Shown piece by piece: positions 1-11,232 of a stretch of DNA of 64,000 nt. The translations under genes were made by a program, and so were the position numbers. The notes below the pieces were generated by a model. It was not told the origin of the DNA. It did not search any database and saw nothing but the letters and a program-made list of their open reading frames with translations. Source of the DNA: Forficula auricularia (lineage: Eukaryota; Arthropoda; Insecta; Dermaptera; Forficulidae); assembly GCA_024734495.1 (NCBI GenBank), contig JALMQS010000099.1, forward strand, positions 67,626,483 to 67,690,482. Direction: 5' to 3'. Every line of letters begins with the position of its first letter. Position 1 is the first letter of the stretch.

Positions 1-1391
1 ATTTTGTCTTTTGAAAGATATTATATCATAAACAGGAATAGTAGACTTGTGATTGATTATTCGATCTTGATTATTTAAACTCCAAATTGATATTGATCCT
101 GTACTTTCTTGATCAGCTGCAACATAATGGTCATCATCGGTTGAAAACTGAGTAGAGCGAGAGAGTAATGTTTGAGATGTACTTCCAAGAAAAGTCGAAT
201 TCAACTCGAAATTTTGACTTTTATTTTCTTTCGATAAAAAGTTTAATAATGAATGTCTTACATGTGGATATTTATTATTTGGTCTTGTCGACAGTAACAA
301 ATATTTTGATTCGTTATCAAAGTTCATTGATGTGAATGGCCCATCAATCGGTATTTTAGCATCATTATAAGAATTTCCATTATTTTTATACGAATGACAA
401 GAATTTAATCTGCACGCAATAATTCCTCCATTTTCAAATAACGAATTATATTTTCTCTCGATTGATTGTATCGAAATAACCGCAGAGTGATCACTATTGG
501 TAAAAGTATGCAATTCTTCAGTGAGATTTCTTAAATCATATTGTATTACAATTCCAGTTTGTGTTCCAACATAAAAATAATTTAGATTGTTTCTGTCCCA
601 ACAACAACTCCATAGAGGTGTTTCAGTTATAATAGTTTGGGTCCGGCTATTACTACAGATGGTAGATATTTTAACGGATTTATCTAAAGATACGGTCAAA
701 AGCATATCTTTCATATCGGGATGAAAAGCAAAGTCTCGAATAGGTTTCATATGCAAATGAATATATTCCATAGGTTTAAAATTATCAATAGTAATCTTTC
801 TTATTCCATATCCTGGAAAGACTTGATTTGCAGATGCTTGACTAGCTACCATTAAATTACTCCAGGAATTGAAATCTAATATTCTACATCCTGGTTGACG
901 TGATAGTTCTACTGAATTTTTCAATTTCAATATAGGCATGATTCTTTTAACAATTTTATCTTTGATTTGGCTAATATTTGATTCAAGATGTGAAATTCTA
1001 TTTTTCAAATTGGTAATTTCAGCTTTATATTTAATATTTTTTTCTAATATGTGATTAACTTTACTTTCAAGAATTTCCTTATCAGAAGATAAAATTTCTA
1101 CTTTTTTTTTATAGTTCTCCAATTCACTAGTATCAACGGATGATAGTTTTTTTGCATAAAGCAATCTTACATCTCGTAATGTAGCTTTGACATTGCATTG
1201 AGGACATCGTTTCTGGGGAGCGGAACAACTTTTAATCCAATGTAGAATACATTTGTGCCCGAACAAATGACCACATTTTAATGATGATAGCCGATGATCG
1301 CCACAACTAGTCCAATTATCCAGACAAATCGGGCAAATAGTTCCATCATCTTCATTATCACTTGAATGAGTAAACTTTGCTCGTTTAGCAC
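1..1391 (-). CDS. RFWD3: RFWD3 exon: RING, coiled coil and WD40 region
   Basis: The open frame on the minus strand runs from an acceptor (TTTTAG at 1397-1392) to the window edge with no stop over 463 codons. It encodes the RING ICPICLDNW...CGHLFGHKC...RCPQC, then a Lys/Glu-rich coiled coil, then the beta-propeller. The first two bases complete a Gly codon begun in the preceding exon. This single large exon holds nearly all the catalytic and substrate-binding parts. Confidence 0.93.
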
Positions 1392-4300
1392 CTAAAATGT
1401 CAAATTTAATCAGAGATATTAATTATTTTCAAAAATAGATGAAATTGTATATATAAATAAAGTTTCTTTGAAAAATAAGATGTATAAATATACGAAATAG
1501 AAATTAATAATATAAGTAATGCATAGCCAATTTATTTTAATTAAATAATATAAAATAATTTCTTAAAATACTAGGTGAGTTTTTTTATCTTGAGACAGTC
1601 TTATAAACTCAAAAACAGTGCATTATATGAAAAAAGTTTCAAATAAAAGTTTATTTATATCAAGGGGGAAACTAAACTACGCTATTGTTTGTTGACCTAG
1701 AACAAGCTTTCAAGGGTATTTCGAGGTCAAGTTCTGTTTTTTAAATGGAAACCTATATGTTTCTGTACATATTCTGAATCTACAAAAAAAACTGAACAAC
1801 TTTTATTAGAGCTATTTTTTTATACGACATCAAATTAAAAAAAATATTAAATCAATTAGATCTCAAAAAATAATTCAAATAATTATTTTTAATCATTCAA
1901 CTTAATTATCAAATAATAATGATTAAATAATTAATTATTAAATAAATAATTATTAAATTGAAGAGTCACAACAAAGAAAAAAGTATTTATAATGATCTTA
2001 AAACTTCATTATTCGTAGGTATACACAGATTTAAGAGATTATTTTCTACTTAATAGACCTATTTATAATTCTTCACTTTAAAAAATTTTATTTCTCGTGT
2101 CAATCCAGTAGATGTTTATATTGTATTACTATAATAAAAATGGAGCATTTCTTGTTGAAGATAGAATTAGAATTGACTTAATTTATGGTGAATATGGAAG
2201 AAGTGTTATGGGGCTGCCATTGAAATGGATGCCGAGCATTTTCCTGATAGGAATACACCCTCTCAAGCTTCATTTTATCGTGTTGTAAATCTTTTTAAAA
2301 AAAATAAGGAAATTGGAAGTGGAATTCATCCAGAAGATTTACACTCTGGAATGTCTCAGAACAGTGTCGCAAAATTATTAATTATTATTAAGTTATTTAT
2401 TTAATAATTAAATATTTGATCATTATTATTTGATAATTAAGTTGAATGATTGTTAAAAATAATTCTTAGGATTTTTTTTTTAGATCTAATTGATTTAATA
2501 TTTTTTATTATTTGATGTCGTATAAAAAAATAGTTCCAATAAAAGTTGTTCAGTTTTTTTTTTCAGAATATGTACAGAAATAAATAGGTTTCTATTTAAA
2601 AAACAGAACTTGACCTCGAAATACCCTTGAAAGCTTGTTCTAGGCCGACAAACAATAGCGTAGTTTAGTTTCCCCTGATAAAAATAAACTTTTTTTCATA
2701 TAATGCACTGTTTTTGAGTTATAAGACTGTCTCAAGATAAAAAAACTGACCTGGTATATATTAAGTAAATTCTTCTTTACCTGATTGTTCTTCATCAGAA
2801 CTCTCTTCAGTTGGAGGTGGTTGTTCGTCGATCAAAAGAGGTGGTTCGTTCAAAATAGGTGACTGAGCCTAAAATAAAAATATATAATATAAATGAAATT
2901 TGAAATTAAACATAATAAATCAAAGCGTGCGTATTTTTTAAAGATTCTAAAGAAATCTGCAATGTATCGGTTAAAAAGTTATCGTAAATTCCACGAGAAA
3001 ATGGGCAATTCTAAAAATTAAATCATTTATGTCAGACAAGAAATCATACGTTGGTGTCATCTATTAAATCCGATGGAATGGAATATTTTTAATTATATGT
3101 CAGAGGGGTTGTTTTTCACCCCCTCGGGAATCGAACCCGAGTGCCAGTAACAGCAATCCGGGCCATCTGGCTATAATTAAAAATATTCCATTCCATCGGA
3201 TTTAATAGATGACACCAACTTATGATTTCTTGTAAATTTGAATCTATTACCATCGGCATATTAATATCTTTCATATTTATATCAGACATGTCAAGTTATT
3301 TACAAACTTCCTTGCTGTAGATTTCGCTACAGAGGAAATGCGATGGAGGTCAGATGCTAATGAGAAGCCCAATATGGACTGCTTAATCCAAAGAGGATCT
3401 CAGGGAAATTTTTATTCTCGCTCCTAGAAATTAGACAACATTGATTCTTAATTGGATTAAGATAAATACATTTTTCTAGAGTTCAGGTCGAGAAAGATTG
3501 AAGAAACAATTATTAGAATTAGAAAATATAATCTTATTATATTAAACGAGCAATTCTTGTATGTATATATATAAATGAAAATAAGCTGACGTGTTCTGAT
3601 GCGACCATCCACTTGACTTTACCATATAACCTGGCCCCTCACTTATATTTAATATTTAATTAATAAAATTATTTATCATCATGTAGGGAAGGGGGGTTAG
3701 TTTTTGCATTTTTAGACTCCTGGGGGCCCACTGATTATGTATACAAAATTTTGTTGAGTTTGCTCAAACGGCCTAGATTTTTAATTTTTAACCCCCCCCC
3801 CCCCTTAATTTTGGGACGATGTACACCAAAATCTAATCAGCTCTTAATCTCAATGGACCAAAACTACGTGTGAAATTTGGTTTTTTGATATCCACACTAG
3901 TTTTTGAGCTAGCTCGCCCACAAAAATTTGGTAACGCACAGACTAACTAACAGACATTTTGACAAAACAATTGTTATCTCGAAAAATATAATTTTTTCGA
4001 TGTTCGCTTATTAGGGTTTTTTTTGTAGAGCGAAATGCCATGGTATCACTCAATTTTTTTAATCAAAATAGTTTCAGCCGTTTTTGAGATATTTCGAAAA
4101 AAAAGAAGCAAAAAAACACTTTTTTCATGCACGATTACAATACTTGACCATATCCTGTATGATAAAGGAAAAATACAAATCTTTTATAAAAAACTATCTA
4201 GAATACGTTTATTCAAAAGCTAAAAGTTTCGGAAGAATTTCTCCCTTTATCTTATTTATTCTTTTTTGAAAAAATTGTTCTATTGATAAAGGAGAAATGC

Positions 4301-7300
4301 AATCCCGCAACGTTTGCCTTTTGAATAAACGTATTCTAGATAGTTTTTTTATAAAAGATTTGTATTTTTTTCATTTATATAAACAATAAAACTTTTTTCT
4401 TTTATATATAATCGAGGGGTGAACCCGCGACCTAATATTTCCAAAGAGGTGTACACATACTTCCAATCGCGGATCACCCCTCGTATATAATATATATATA
4501 TTGGAGAGTATGGATCCGTACAACATAATTTAGACTTGAATGATTTCGGAGCAATCAGGAATTATAGACGAGGTGAAGTTCTTGGGACTAAATATTGACA
4601 GACATCTAAGCTGGAGTAATCACATCAATATGATTATACAAAGGGTCAATAAATATGGTTTTTCTGATCCGCACTCTTCGACATACGGTTCCTCTGAGGG
4701 TTCTCTTAAATATTTATTATGCCTATGTTTGAATCCAGTTTGGAGATATGGTATAGTAATTTGGGGAGGGTCTACACATGTTGCTAGATTGTTTGCTGCA
4801 CAAAAAAGGTGTGTTAGAGCTATTGTAGGGGCGGGACCGAGAACTCACTGCAAAAGTATCTTCCAAGAATTGAATATTCTATTAACTGTCATATGACGTC
4901 TGCGTTATGGAAGGTGTTTTATTTCTACAAAAAACACCCAGAACTTTTCATAAAAATATCTTTAGTCACGAATATAACACTAGATGCAGGAATGATCTGA
5001 GGATAAATGCCAGTTGTCTGTCTGTGACATTAAAAAGATCCAGTTAATAACGTCGCAAAAATTTACAATAAGGTACCTTTAGAAATTAAGAGTTTGCCAA
5101 CGCTCTTTCTTTTGAAGACAAAACTAAAATGCTTCTTGCTAACTCTACAATCTCTATAGACTGGACGAGTTGCAGGCATAATTTATAATTTGTGAATTAA
5201 TATAATTTTTGTATTTGTGTGTTGTTCTTTTGTTTTCAACGCACATGTTAAAGAAAAGAAAAAAAATGTTAACTTTAACTATTAATCTTTATAAACTTAA
5301 GATATATTTGTATATTTGTGTCCTTTTGTTCTTTGTTGTACTTCTAATGCATGAGAATCACAATTTTGTAATTCTAAAAAACTTTTTGTATACTGTACTT
5401 GTATTGACAGTCTATTCAAAAATAAATAAATATTCCTATTCCTATATAGAATCGGGTTTTCGAAAACGGCTCTAACGATTTCGCTAAAAATTGGTGAACT
5501 TATCAAGTCTCATGAGTTATTAGTCGTGTATAAATTTTAATCCGATTAAAATAAATGAAGGGGTGTGAATTATTCATGTCGCAAAATAAATATTTTAATC
5601 GTTCTCGTCTTCGGTAAATCGCAGTCTTTAAATTTGAAACTTAAGCTATTTAGAGACAAAAAGTTACCGAGCATCGTTCGGTGGTCCAGGCAATTTATAT
5701 TTATACAGGGTGAAAACTTACTAGTCCCCATCATGGTTTTCTCAAAAACTACTCCACCTAGGGAGAAATTTGAACTTTTTTTTACCATATACTCTACTTT
5801 AAAACCACAATAATAACGGATTTTATCAATTTGTTAAAAAGATAAGTGAACTTTTTTTCAAATGATCAACAAAATTTTTTTTTTTAATGAAAATGATGAG
5901 AGAAGGAGTTACACCAAAAAGATGCATCCCCTAAAGGGTTGGCCCCTCCATCGTAAAAAGAAGAAGAAAGAATTTTATGGGCTGGGCGGGGATCGAAGGC
6001 ATCTGTGGATACGGGTCTTAAACAGCTGAAGGTTATAAGTCGCAGGGAAGACGGTGGCTGGGAGCGAGTTCCAGTCTCTGGAGGTCATAGGGATAAAAGA
6101 GTTAGCGAAAGAGCTTGTTCGACTTTTATCCAATTTGACAGTGAAGGGGTGCTGAGCGTTTGAAAACCGCGTGTTTCTCGTAAAGAGGGCCTAATGCCCT
6201 AATGGGGGATAATGGATTTCAGCTCGACTGAACATACACCGTGATATTATCTGTAGTACAGGGAAAGGGCAGAAACGGTTCTTCGGTGAGCCAGGGAGTC
6301 GAGTGAGTTGCTTAGAGCCGGGTCTCCTATTAGTTTAATTGCTCGCTTCTGAATCGCATCCAGTGTAGCAAGAGAATGCTTGGAGGCACCCCTACACAGA
6401 TGAGAGACAGGGACGAATTTGAGCCTTATACAGTATAAGAAGTTGACTGGGAGTATAACAGAGTCTAGACCTAAATAGGAGATCAAGCTTGCGCGCTGCA
6501 GCGGTTGGGTTGTGTTCAGTGGTTGAGATATGGTCATTCCAAGAGAGGTTAGACCCTAGTGTGATGCCTAGCATTGAAATTTTATCCCTGAATTCCAGTG
6601 AGTTTTAATCGAATGATATGTCTGGGAGGTTTCTATCGACGCGTCTAGAAATAAGGCAACACAGAGTTTTCACTGCATTGAAGTTGACTAAGTTTTGGGA
6701 TCCCCAGTTTTTAAGTTTGCCTAAGTCTAAATTAATTGAAGAGGCAATGTCTGTACGGTTTTTATGCGATGCAGGGTCGTTATGTAGGGTGCTGTCATCT
6801 GCGTAACAATGTACCGGATTGGAGGGCAAGTTTAGAAGGTCGTTGATATAGATAAGAAAAAGCGTAGGGGAGATAACCGATCCCTGAGGAACTCCAGCGT
6901 TGGTGTGGAAGGGGAAGATGATATTCCATCAATGACAACCTTAATACTACGGTCTGAAAGAAAACTTTCGAACAACTTACAGAGTTTCGGCGAAAGGCCG
7001 ACGGAGGTCAATTTGGCAAGAAGATTTTTGTGCCAATAAATATCCGGACTAAAAGAGTAAATATTGAAGGCTAAAGTTAAAATATAATAATTTAAAAGAA
7101 AATACCCTTGTCCTTAAGTCGCTTGGTAAAATAGGTGGGTTTTCTATTTCTTCTACTTCTACTACGTCGTCTTCGACATCGACATCTTCACTAAGAGTTA
7201 TTACTGATTCTTGATCGGAAGTAGAATTGCTAAACTCTTCCTCTGACATATCGTAGTCTTCTTCAACAAGATAATCTGAGCTGATTTCAGAGTTATCTAG

Positions 7301-7569
7301 AATTAAAAGAATTTGGAATTAATATTAAAAAAACAACAACAAAAAAAGAGTATCTATGTAAATATAATTTTACCTTCAGTTTCAGAAGTATCAAAAACAC
7401 CTAGAAGAATAAAGTTAGGGTTATATTCTATATATTATATATAAAAAAAGAGTATCTATGTAAATATAATTTTACCTTCAGTTTCAGAAGTATCAAAAAC
7501 ACCTAGAAGAATAAAGTTAGGGTTATATTCGAGACCCAATTCAAAATCATCAAAGTCTAAGTCTGACAT
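1..7569 (-). CDS. RFWD3: RFWD3 E3 ubiquitin ligase, spliced, 3' end off window
   Basis: Joining four exons (7569-7476, 7296-7106, 2868-2781, 1391-1) gives one open frame of about 588 residues with phases that fit at every junction. An acidic N-terminal region is followed by a C3HC4-type RING at residues 144-190 (C144, C147, C164, H166, C172, C187, C190), a coiled-coil stretch at about 195-245, and a WD40-like region that includes the segment PLWSCCWDRN, typical of RFWD3. Known family role: nuclear RING ligase acting on RPA and RAD51 at damaged or stalled forks and in interstrand crosslink repair. The vertebrate protein is about 770 residues, so this version is shorter, mainly at the N-terminus. 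Comparison with the family suggests only about 20 C-terminal residues lie beyond base 1. Head-to-head with USP47. Identity is secure; exon edges come from GT-AG borders and reading frame. Confidence 0.93.
1571..2754 (+). mobile_element. TA-flanked TIR element A with DUF4817-like HTH remnant
   Basis: Inverted arms begin CTAGGTGAGTTTTTTT and end CTGACCTGG, flanked by TA. The arms continue for over 200 bp (TTGAGACAGTCTTATAA, AACAAGCTTTCAAGGG). The centre encodes a degraded plus-strand domain CYGAAIEMDAEHFPDRNTPS then FYRVVNLF, resembling the DUF4817-type HTH of arthropod transposons. It lies in the RFWD3 intron. A second copy is at 58430-59689. Confidence 0.8.
2781..2868 (-). CDS. RFWD3: RFWD3 exon, acidic linker
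   Basis: This 88-base exon is bounded by a TTTTAG acceptor and a CAG|GTAAAG donor. It encodes a Pro/Glu-rich linker ending EESSDEEQS, starts in phase 0 and leaves one base for the RING exon. The SSDEE stretch could be a CK2-type phosphorylation site (inference). Confidence 0.85.
3038..3231. mobile_element. Foldback with 60-bp arms around a tRNA-like core
   Basis: Arms 3038-3097 and 3172-3231 are inverted copies with one mismatch in 60. The 74-bp loop on the minus strand carries an A-box-like TAGCCAGATGG (3173-3163) and a B box GGTTCGATTCCC (3137-3126) inside a CTCGGG/CCCGAG stem, spaced like Pol III internal promoters of a tRNA. Confidence 0.75.
3541..4170. repeat. Interspersed repeat fragments (two families)
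   Basis: Bases 3541-3570 carry the ATTAAACGAGCAATTCTTG end shared with the Helitron-like copies. Bases 3588-3960 (AAGCTGACGTGTTCTGATG...) recur at 12092-12240 and 16639-16960. Bases 4027-4165 (GAGCGAAATGCCATGGT...) recur at 15355-15485. No coding potential is seen. Confidence 0.7.
4413..4483. mobile_element. 71-bp palindromic MITE with 8-bp TSD
   Basis: The ends are CGAGGGGTGAACC and GGATCACCCCTCG, flanked by perfect 8-bp duplications TATATAAT (4405-4412 and 4484-4491). A larger relative is at 46530-46685. The 8-bp TSD suggests a hAT- or Mutator-like source. Confidence 0.8.
4517..5450 (+). mobile_element. LINE remnant, CR1/jockey-like RT C-terminus
   Basis: The frame encodes EVKFLGLNIDRHLSWSNHIN, then after frameshifts YGIVIWGGSTHVARLFAAQK and RCVRAIVGAG, the typical C-terminal part of non-LTR reverse transcriptases. 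It is 5' truncated and frameshifted. An AT-rich tail of ATAAATA-like repeats near 5425-5445 marks the 3' end. Confidence 0.75.
5450..5720 (+). repeat. Helitron-like/short repeat fragment
   Basis: The stretch from GAATCGGGTTTTCGAAAACG to CCGAGCATCGTTCGG and a CCAGGCA end matches the copy at 29105-29712 over most of its length. No ORF is supported. Confidence 0.5.
5880..7040 (-). mobile_element. LINE remnant, jockey-like RT, minus strand
   Basis: The minus strand encodes GVPQGSVISPTLFLIYIND, the catalytic HCYADDSTLH, then ITLGSNLSWNDHIS and LATLDAIQKRAIKLIGDP across frameshifts. The 3' UTR ends in a T-run on the plus strand at about 5875. The same family supplies 56343-56892, 49660-49895, 39455-39590 and 27974-28089. 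Confidence 0.85.
7106..7296 (-). CDS. RFWD3: RFWD3 exon, acidic N-terminal region
   Basis: This 191-base exon has a TTCTAG acceptor and an AGG|GTATTT donor. It encodes a strongly acidic stretch (DYDMSEEEFSNSTS, then DVDVEDDVVEVEEIE). An acidic N-terminal half is usual for RFWD3. The phases agree with both neighbouring exons. Confidence 0.85.
7341..7530. repeat. 88-bp direct duplication of RFWD3 exon end and donor
   Basis: Bases 7341-7428 and 7443-7530 are identical over 88 bp, separated by 14 bp of AT-rich sequence. Each copy holds the last 53 bases of the first coding exon plus its donor and early intron. On the minus strand the downstream copy begins with a usable acceptor (TTTATTCTTCTAG), followed by 27 bases and the same donor. 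Confidence 0.95.
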
Positions 7570-7576
7570 GACAAAG
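7476..7576 (-). CDS. RFWD3: RFWD3 first coding exon with start codon
   Basis: The acceptor TTTTTGTTTCAG precedes CTTTGTC and the ATG at 7569-7567. The protein begins MSDLDFDDFELGLEYNP. The donor is GAAG|GTAAAA. An acceptor directly upstream of the ATG implies an upstream non-coding exon. The 3' part of this exon and its donor are duplicated 102 bases downstream (see the 7341-7530 repeat). Confidence 0.8.
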
Positions 7577-8329
7577 CTGAAACAAAAATATATATAAATG
7601 GTTATTAACAATAGTTATAAATAAAATAGAGAGAATTAATTACATTAAAATGACTGTACATTAATTTGTTTTTTATTCTAAAACTTCCATTTATTTATTT
7701 TATTTTTGAATAACCTAAATGATAACATTGTTTTTTTTTTTCCCAATTTTTAATTTTTATGAATTTAAGAAAATTATTATTTTCAAAACATTACTACACA
7801 CGAATTAATAAATCATCTTTTTCTAAATAAACAAATTCATTTTTATTCGATATTAGATGTCGTTAAAAAAATTGGCAAAACGTATTTTTATAAAATATAT
7901 ATAATGAGTTAAATTAGCAATGGACAAATATTTTGCAAATTTAAATTTTCATTTCAAGTTGAAATTGAAAAAAAAAACAACAAAAATAGAGGAAAATATA
8001 TTTAATTTGAAGAGTTATTTAAAAAAATTAATTATATAAATAGTTGGATTGGTAAGTAAGTATAAATATTTATAAAAATAGAAATACTTTATTTATTTAT
8101 TTATTAAGACTAGGTTCAGATGATAAAAAACCCGCCTAATTTGATATTTAAAACTAGATACTCTTTACCCATGATCATGGTGGGAGTGAACTATCGCATC
8201 TAGCTTAGAGTTAAGAGCTATTCTACTAATAAATTTAAATATGTATATATAATGAACTATTCTTAATAATCGCCTTCGGCAAGTCTCTTGCTAGCCAAGG
8301 GGAAGTCCCCCTGAACTATCTCTCATACT
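7577..8329. other. RFWD3 intron, AT-rich, no gene
   Basis: The stretch is AT-rich with poly-A/T tracts and short TTAT repeats near 8090. No ORF, RNA or clear repeat end is seen. It belongs to the inferred RFWD3 intron between the non-coding exon and the first coding exon. Confidence 0.5.
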
Positions 8330-8835
8330 CCTAAAAATGGAGGCAACTTGCCGGAGTGCTATGCGATTCAAGGATGCCTATCCGTATCAAGGGCAAAATC
8401 TACAAAACTGCGGTGAGGCCGGCGATGCTGTACGGCTCCGAGTGCTGGCCACTGAAAAAGCAACAAGAGAACAAACTACACGTTGCCGAAATGAGAATGC
8501 TCAGATGGTCTGCAGCAGTTACCCTCATAGACAAAGTACATAAGAGGTACATTTAAAGTTCGACCTATTCAAGAAAAACAAGCAGAAACGCGAATGCGAT
8601 GGTACGGCCACATAATGAGGCCAGAAGATCACAAGGCCAGGAAGGTGCTGGACTTTATTAATACTAGGCCGAGAAAACCTTACATGGATGTCTGTAGTAA
8701 AGAACGACCTAGCCAATAGCGAAATAAACCCAATAACGACCCAGAATAGATGCCTCTAGAGAAAAATGCTCAGGAGTGCCGACTCCAAATAAAAGGAAAT
8801 GGGAAAAGGCCAGGAGAAGAAGAAGAAGAGACTCC
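8330..8835 (+). mobile_element. RTE-like LINE 3' fragment
   Basis: Broken frames encode GKIYKTAVRPAMLYGSECW, VAEMRMLRWSAAV and VRPIQEKQAETRMRWYGHIM, characteristic of the RTE reverse transcriptase C-terminus. The tail is AAGAAGAAGAAGAG. It is 5' truncated with a frameshift near 8540. Confidence 0.8.
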
Positions 8836-9790
8836 AAAACCGATCACTCTCTATCCCACCAACCCTCTCCTCACATCGCTGGTGTAGAGTTTTAAAAACC
8901 ATTCTAAATTGTTATTTAATAACTTGAAAAAGACACCTATATCCCAAATATGAACTCAATAACTTAACGAAATTGAGATTTGATAAGCAGATCCAATATT
9001 TAAAAGATAATTGAAGCCGTTTTGACAAAATTCCAAATACCAAAAATCTTCAAGTAAACATGTAAGTACATGTAACATCGGGTCCCGTGATTTTAATCAA
9101 ATTCTTGGAGTACTTCTTCTAGTCTCAAGATACCTTTAGTATCACATTCTGAAAATCTGCAAATTACTGTAACCGAGATAAGGGAGTTAATTTTTTTTGC
9201 GACATGTCTAATTATTTACTCCCTCCCTTGGTTCCAATCAGTATGTATACTCGTTTAAGAACTTAAGAAACAGAACATAAGATGCCGTTTGTTTTTAAGG
9301 CCTGAAAATAAAAAATTCCCCATTTTTCGGTTAACTGATCAAATTTTGAAAAAAATGAAAAAACACTTGAGATATTTTAACCAAATTTGTACCAAAATTG
9401 AATGATCAAACTTAAAAATCCGAGGAGAATACTGAAAATTTTCAAAATTTACCCTAAAAAGACTATATATTTTAGGGTCAAATAGAACAAAATATACAAA
9501 TTTGTTTTTTTATATTTTAATGCTCAACCTTTCTAAGCTAAAACCATATCCTATATCTTTTCGGGTTTAATAAATCTTGAAAGCACATGTAGGGGCCTTT
9601 CCCTCCTTTAGGTTTCTAATTTCATAAAACCTCTTCTTAGCTCAAACTTTAAGATCATAGAAAAAATATACATTCAAGATTTAATCTTTCTAGGTCCAGA
9701 GGTTTGGGCTGCGTGTGGGTCAGTCAGTGAATGAATGAATATGTCAGGTTCTCTTTTTATAATAAATATATTTAAAGAGATTATTTAATT
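8836..9790. other. Intergenic/intron stretch, no gene seen
   Basis: AT-rich sequence with phrases typical of decayed repeats (for example TTCTTGGAGTACTTCTTCTAG). I see no ORF of interest, no RNA gene and no bounded element. Confidence 0.4.
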
Positions 9791-9792
9791 AG

Positions 9793-10565
9793 TACCTGGA
9801 GCCACCGAGCGATGCACGGTAACCAAATTTAAAAAAATGCAAATATATATAGTACACACCCCCTGGACCCCACCGAAAACACGCACCTCGCCCCCCCACC
9901 CCCATTCCGCCACACTCCACCCCACACCTCCTGGACCCCGACATCCATCCCCACCCCGCACCCAGTTTTTGCATTTCTAGCTTTCTAGTGGTCCACATAT
10001 TATGTGTAAATTTGTTTACTCGTACACCAATTTGCCCACATTCATTCATATTGATAAACATTATAAAAAAATAAATAGGAAAATAATAATAAAAAAAATA
10101 ATCGTATAGAATCTGAAATAAAAACATAAAATTAAATAAGATTTGTTTCCAAGTTATATAAAAAAAGCCACTTCAACCACTTTATTTGTAAACACACCTG
10201 TTTTGTTATGATTTAGACACCTGTTAATTAAAAAAACATTCCTAATTTTAATATAATATAATAATATTTGTTATAACCTATTAGTGGGTTTTAAAATTAA
10301 AAAACCAATTAATAAATAAAAGATAATTGAAAAAAAATGTAAACAAACTTTTTTATTGAGATTTTCATCTATTAATAATTACTTTAATTAAGAAAATATC
10401 AATTAAGATGAAATTTGTCGAGGTCCAGACCTAGCCAGATCGTTTTCTCATTCTCAAAACAGACTTGGTTTCATCAAAATCGGTAGAAATGTTTTCAAAA
10501 TAGAACAAAGATACAAATATATATATATACAATTTTTGCTCGTTTAATAAGAGTAGATAGATAGA
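9793..10565 (-). repeat. Helitron-like repeat, end fragments
   Basis: The left end AGTACCTGGAGCCACCGAGC and the right end TTTTGCTCGTTTAATAAGAG match a family also at 21291-21645, 29105-29712 and 61816-61965. Here a GC-rich C-run segment (9860-9965) and unrelated AT-rich sequence separate the ends. The class is uncertain. Confidence 0.5.
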
Positions 10566-10637
10566 TAGGTAGATTAGTGGATTTTAAAATAAATCAATCA
10601 ATATATATCTAATAATAAATTAAAATTTAAAAAATAC

Positions 10638-10695
10638 CTTTTTGTGGTGGCGGGGAACAACAAATTTTCGGCCCCTTCTCCGTAAAATATAATTT
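10638..10695 (-). other. RFWD3: Putative RFWD3 5' non-coding exon
   Basis: On the minus strand a comparatively GC-rich segment (GAGAAGGGGCCG... CCCCGCCACCAC) ends in AAAAAG|GTATTT, a plausible donor. The first coding exon starts with an acceptor just before its ATG, so an upstream non-coding exon is required, and this is the best candidate seen. The 5' edge near 10695 is approximate. Confidence 0.45.
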
Positions 10696-10725
10696 TATAA
10701 AAAAAATTTAAATAAAACCGACAAA
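10696..10725. promoter_or_regulatory. Candidate bidirectional promoter RFWD3/USP47
   Basis: This AT-rich gap lies between two outward-facing putative first exons, one ending with a minus donor at 10637 and one with a plus donor at 10761. No clear TATA or initiator can be assigned with confidence. The call is an inference from gene geometry. Confidence 0.35.
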
Positions 10726-10760
10726 TGTTAAATTGAATGTTCAAGTACACGTCTGCACTG
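10726..10760 (+). other. USP47: Putative USP47 5' non-coding exon
   Basis: The segment ending GTCTGCACTG is followed by GTGAGT, a strong donor. The first coding exon of USP47 begins with ATG immediately after an acceptor, so a non-coding exon must lie upstream. The transcription start is unknown and the 5' edge is approximate. Confidence 0.4.
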
Positions 10761-11232
10761 GTGAGTTCTCATCTATAAATGAAAAAGAATTTAAATTAGT
10801 TTCATTTTTAAAGATATTAAACAAAACAAATAACAGTAAAATTCCTTATCTTTCCTTTAAATTTGAAAAACACAAATTACTCTAATTTACCCAAATCCTT
10901 TCATAGTTTATCTATTGTGTCTATTGTTTAAAATTTACTAGTTAGCCAACCGAACCATCTAAAAACCAGCCCGAAATGGAGGTATAGGAAACCTAACCTC
11001 ACCATTAAATTAGGTTAGAGTTGGTGGTGTTTCACACGGAGAAAAAAATTAAAATACAAAGATTTTTTTAAGTTTAGTCCATATATTTCGAGTTCTTAAC
11101 TCATCGTCAGGAGAACATTGACTGGTCAGAGCCGGGTGGCTGTGTCAAACCAGTCTTGGGACTGTGTACTCAATGATGATGTGATGATAAAAATTGAACC
11201 TACGTGTTACAAGAAATTTCTAGATTATTCTA

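Noticed and set aside
9789..10127. 112-residue ORF
   Set aside because: It spans the C-rich part of a Helitron-like repeat in antisense.
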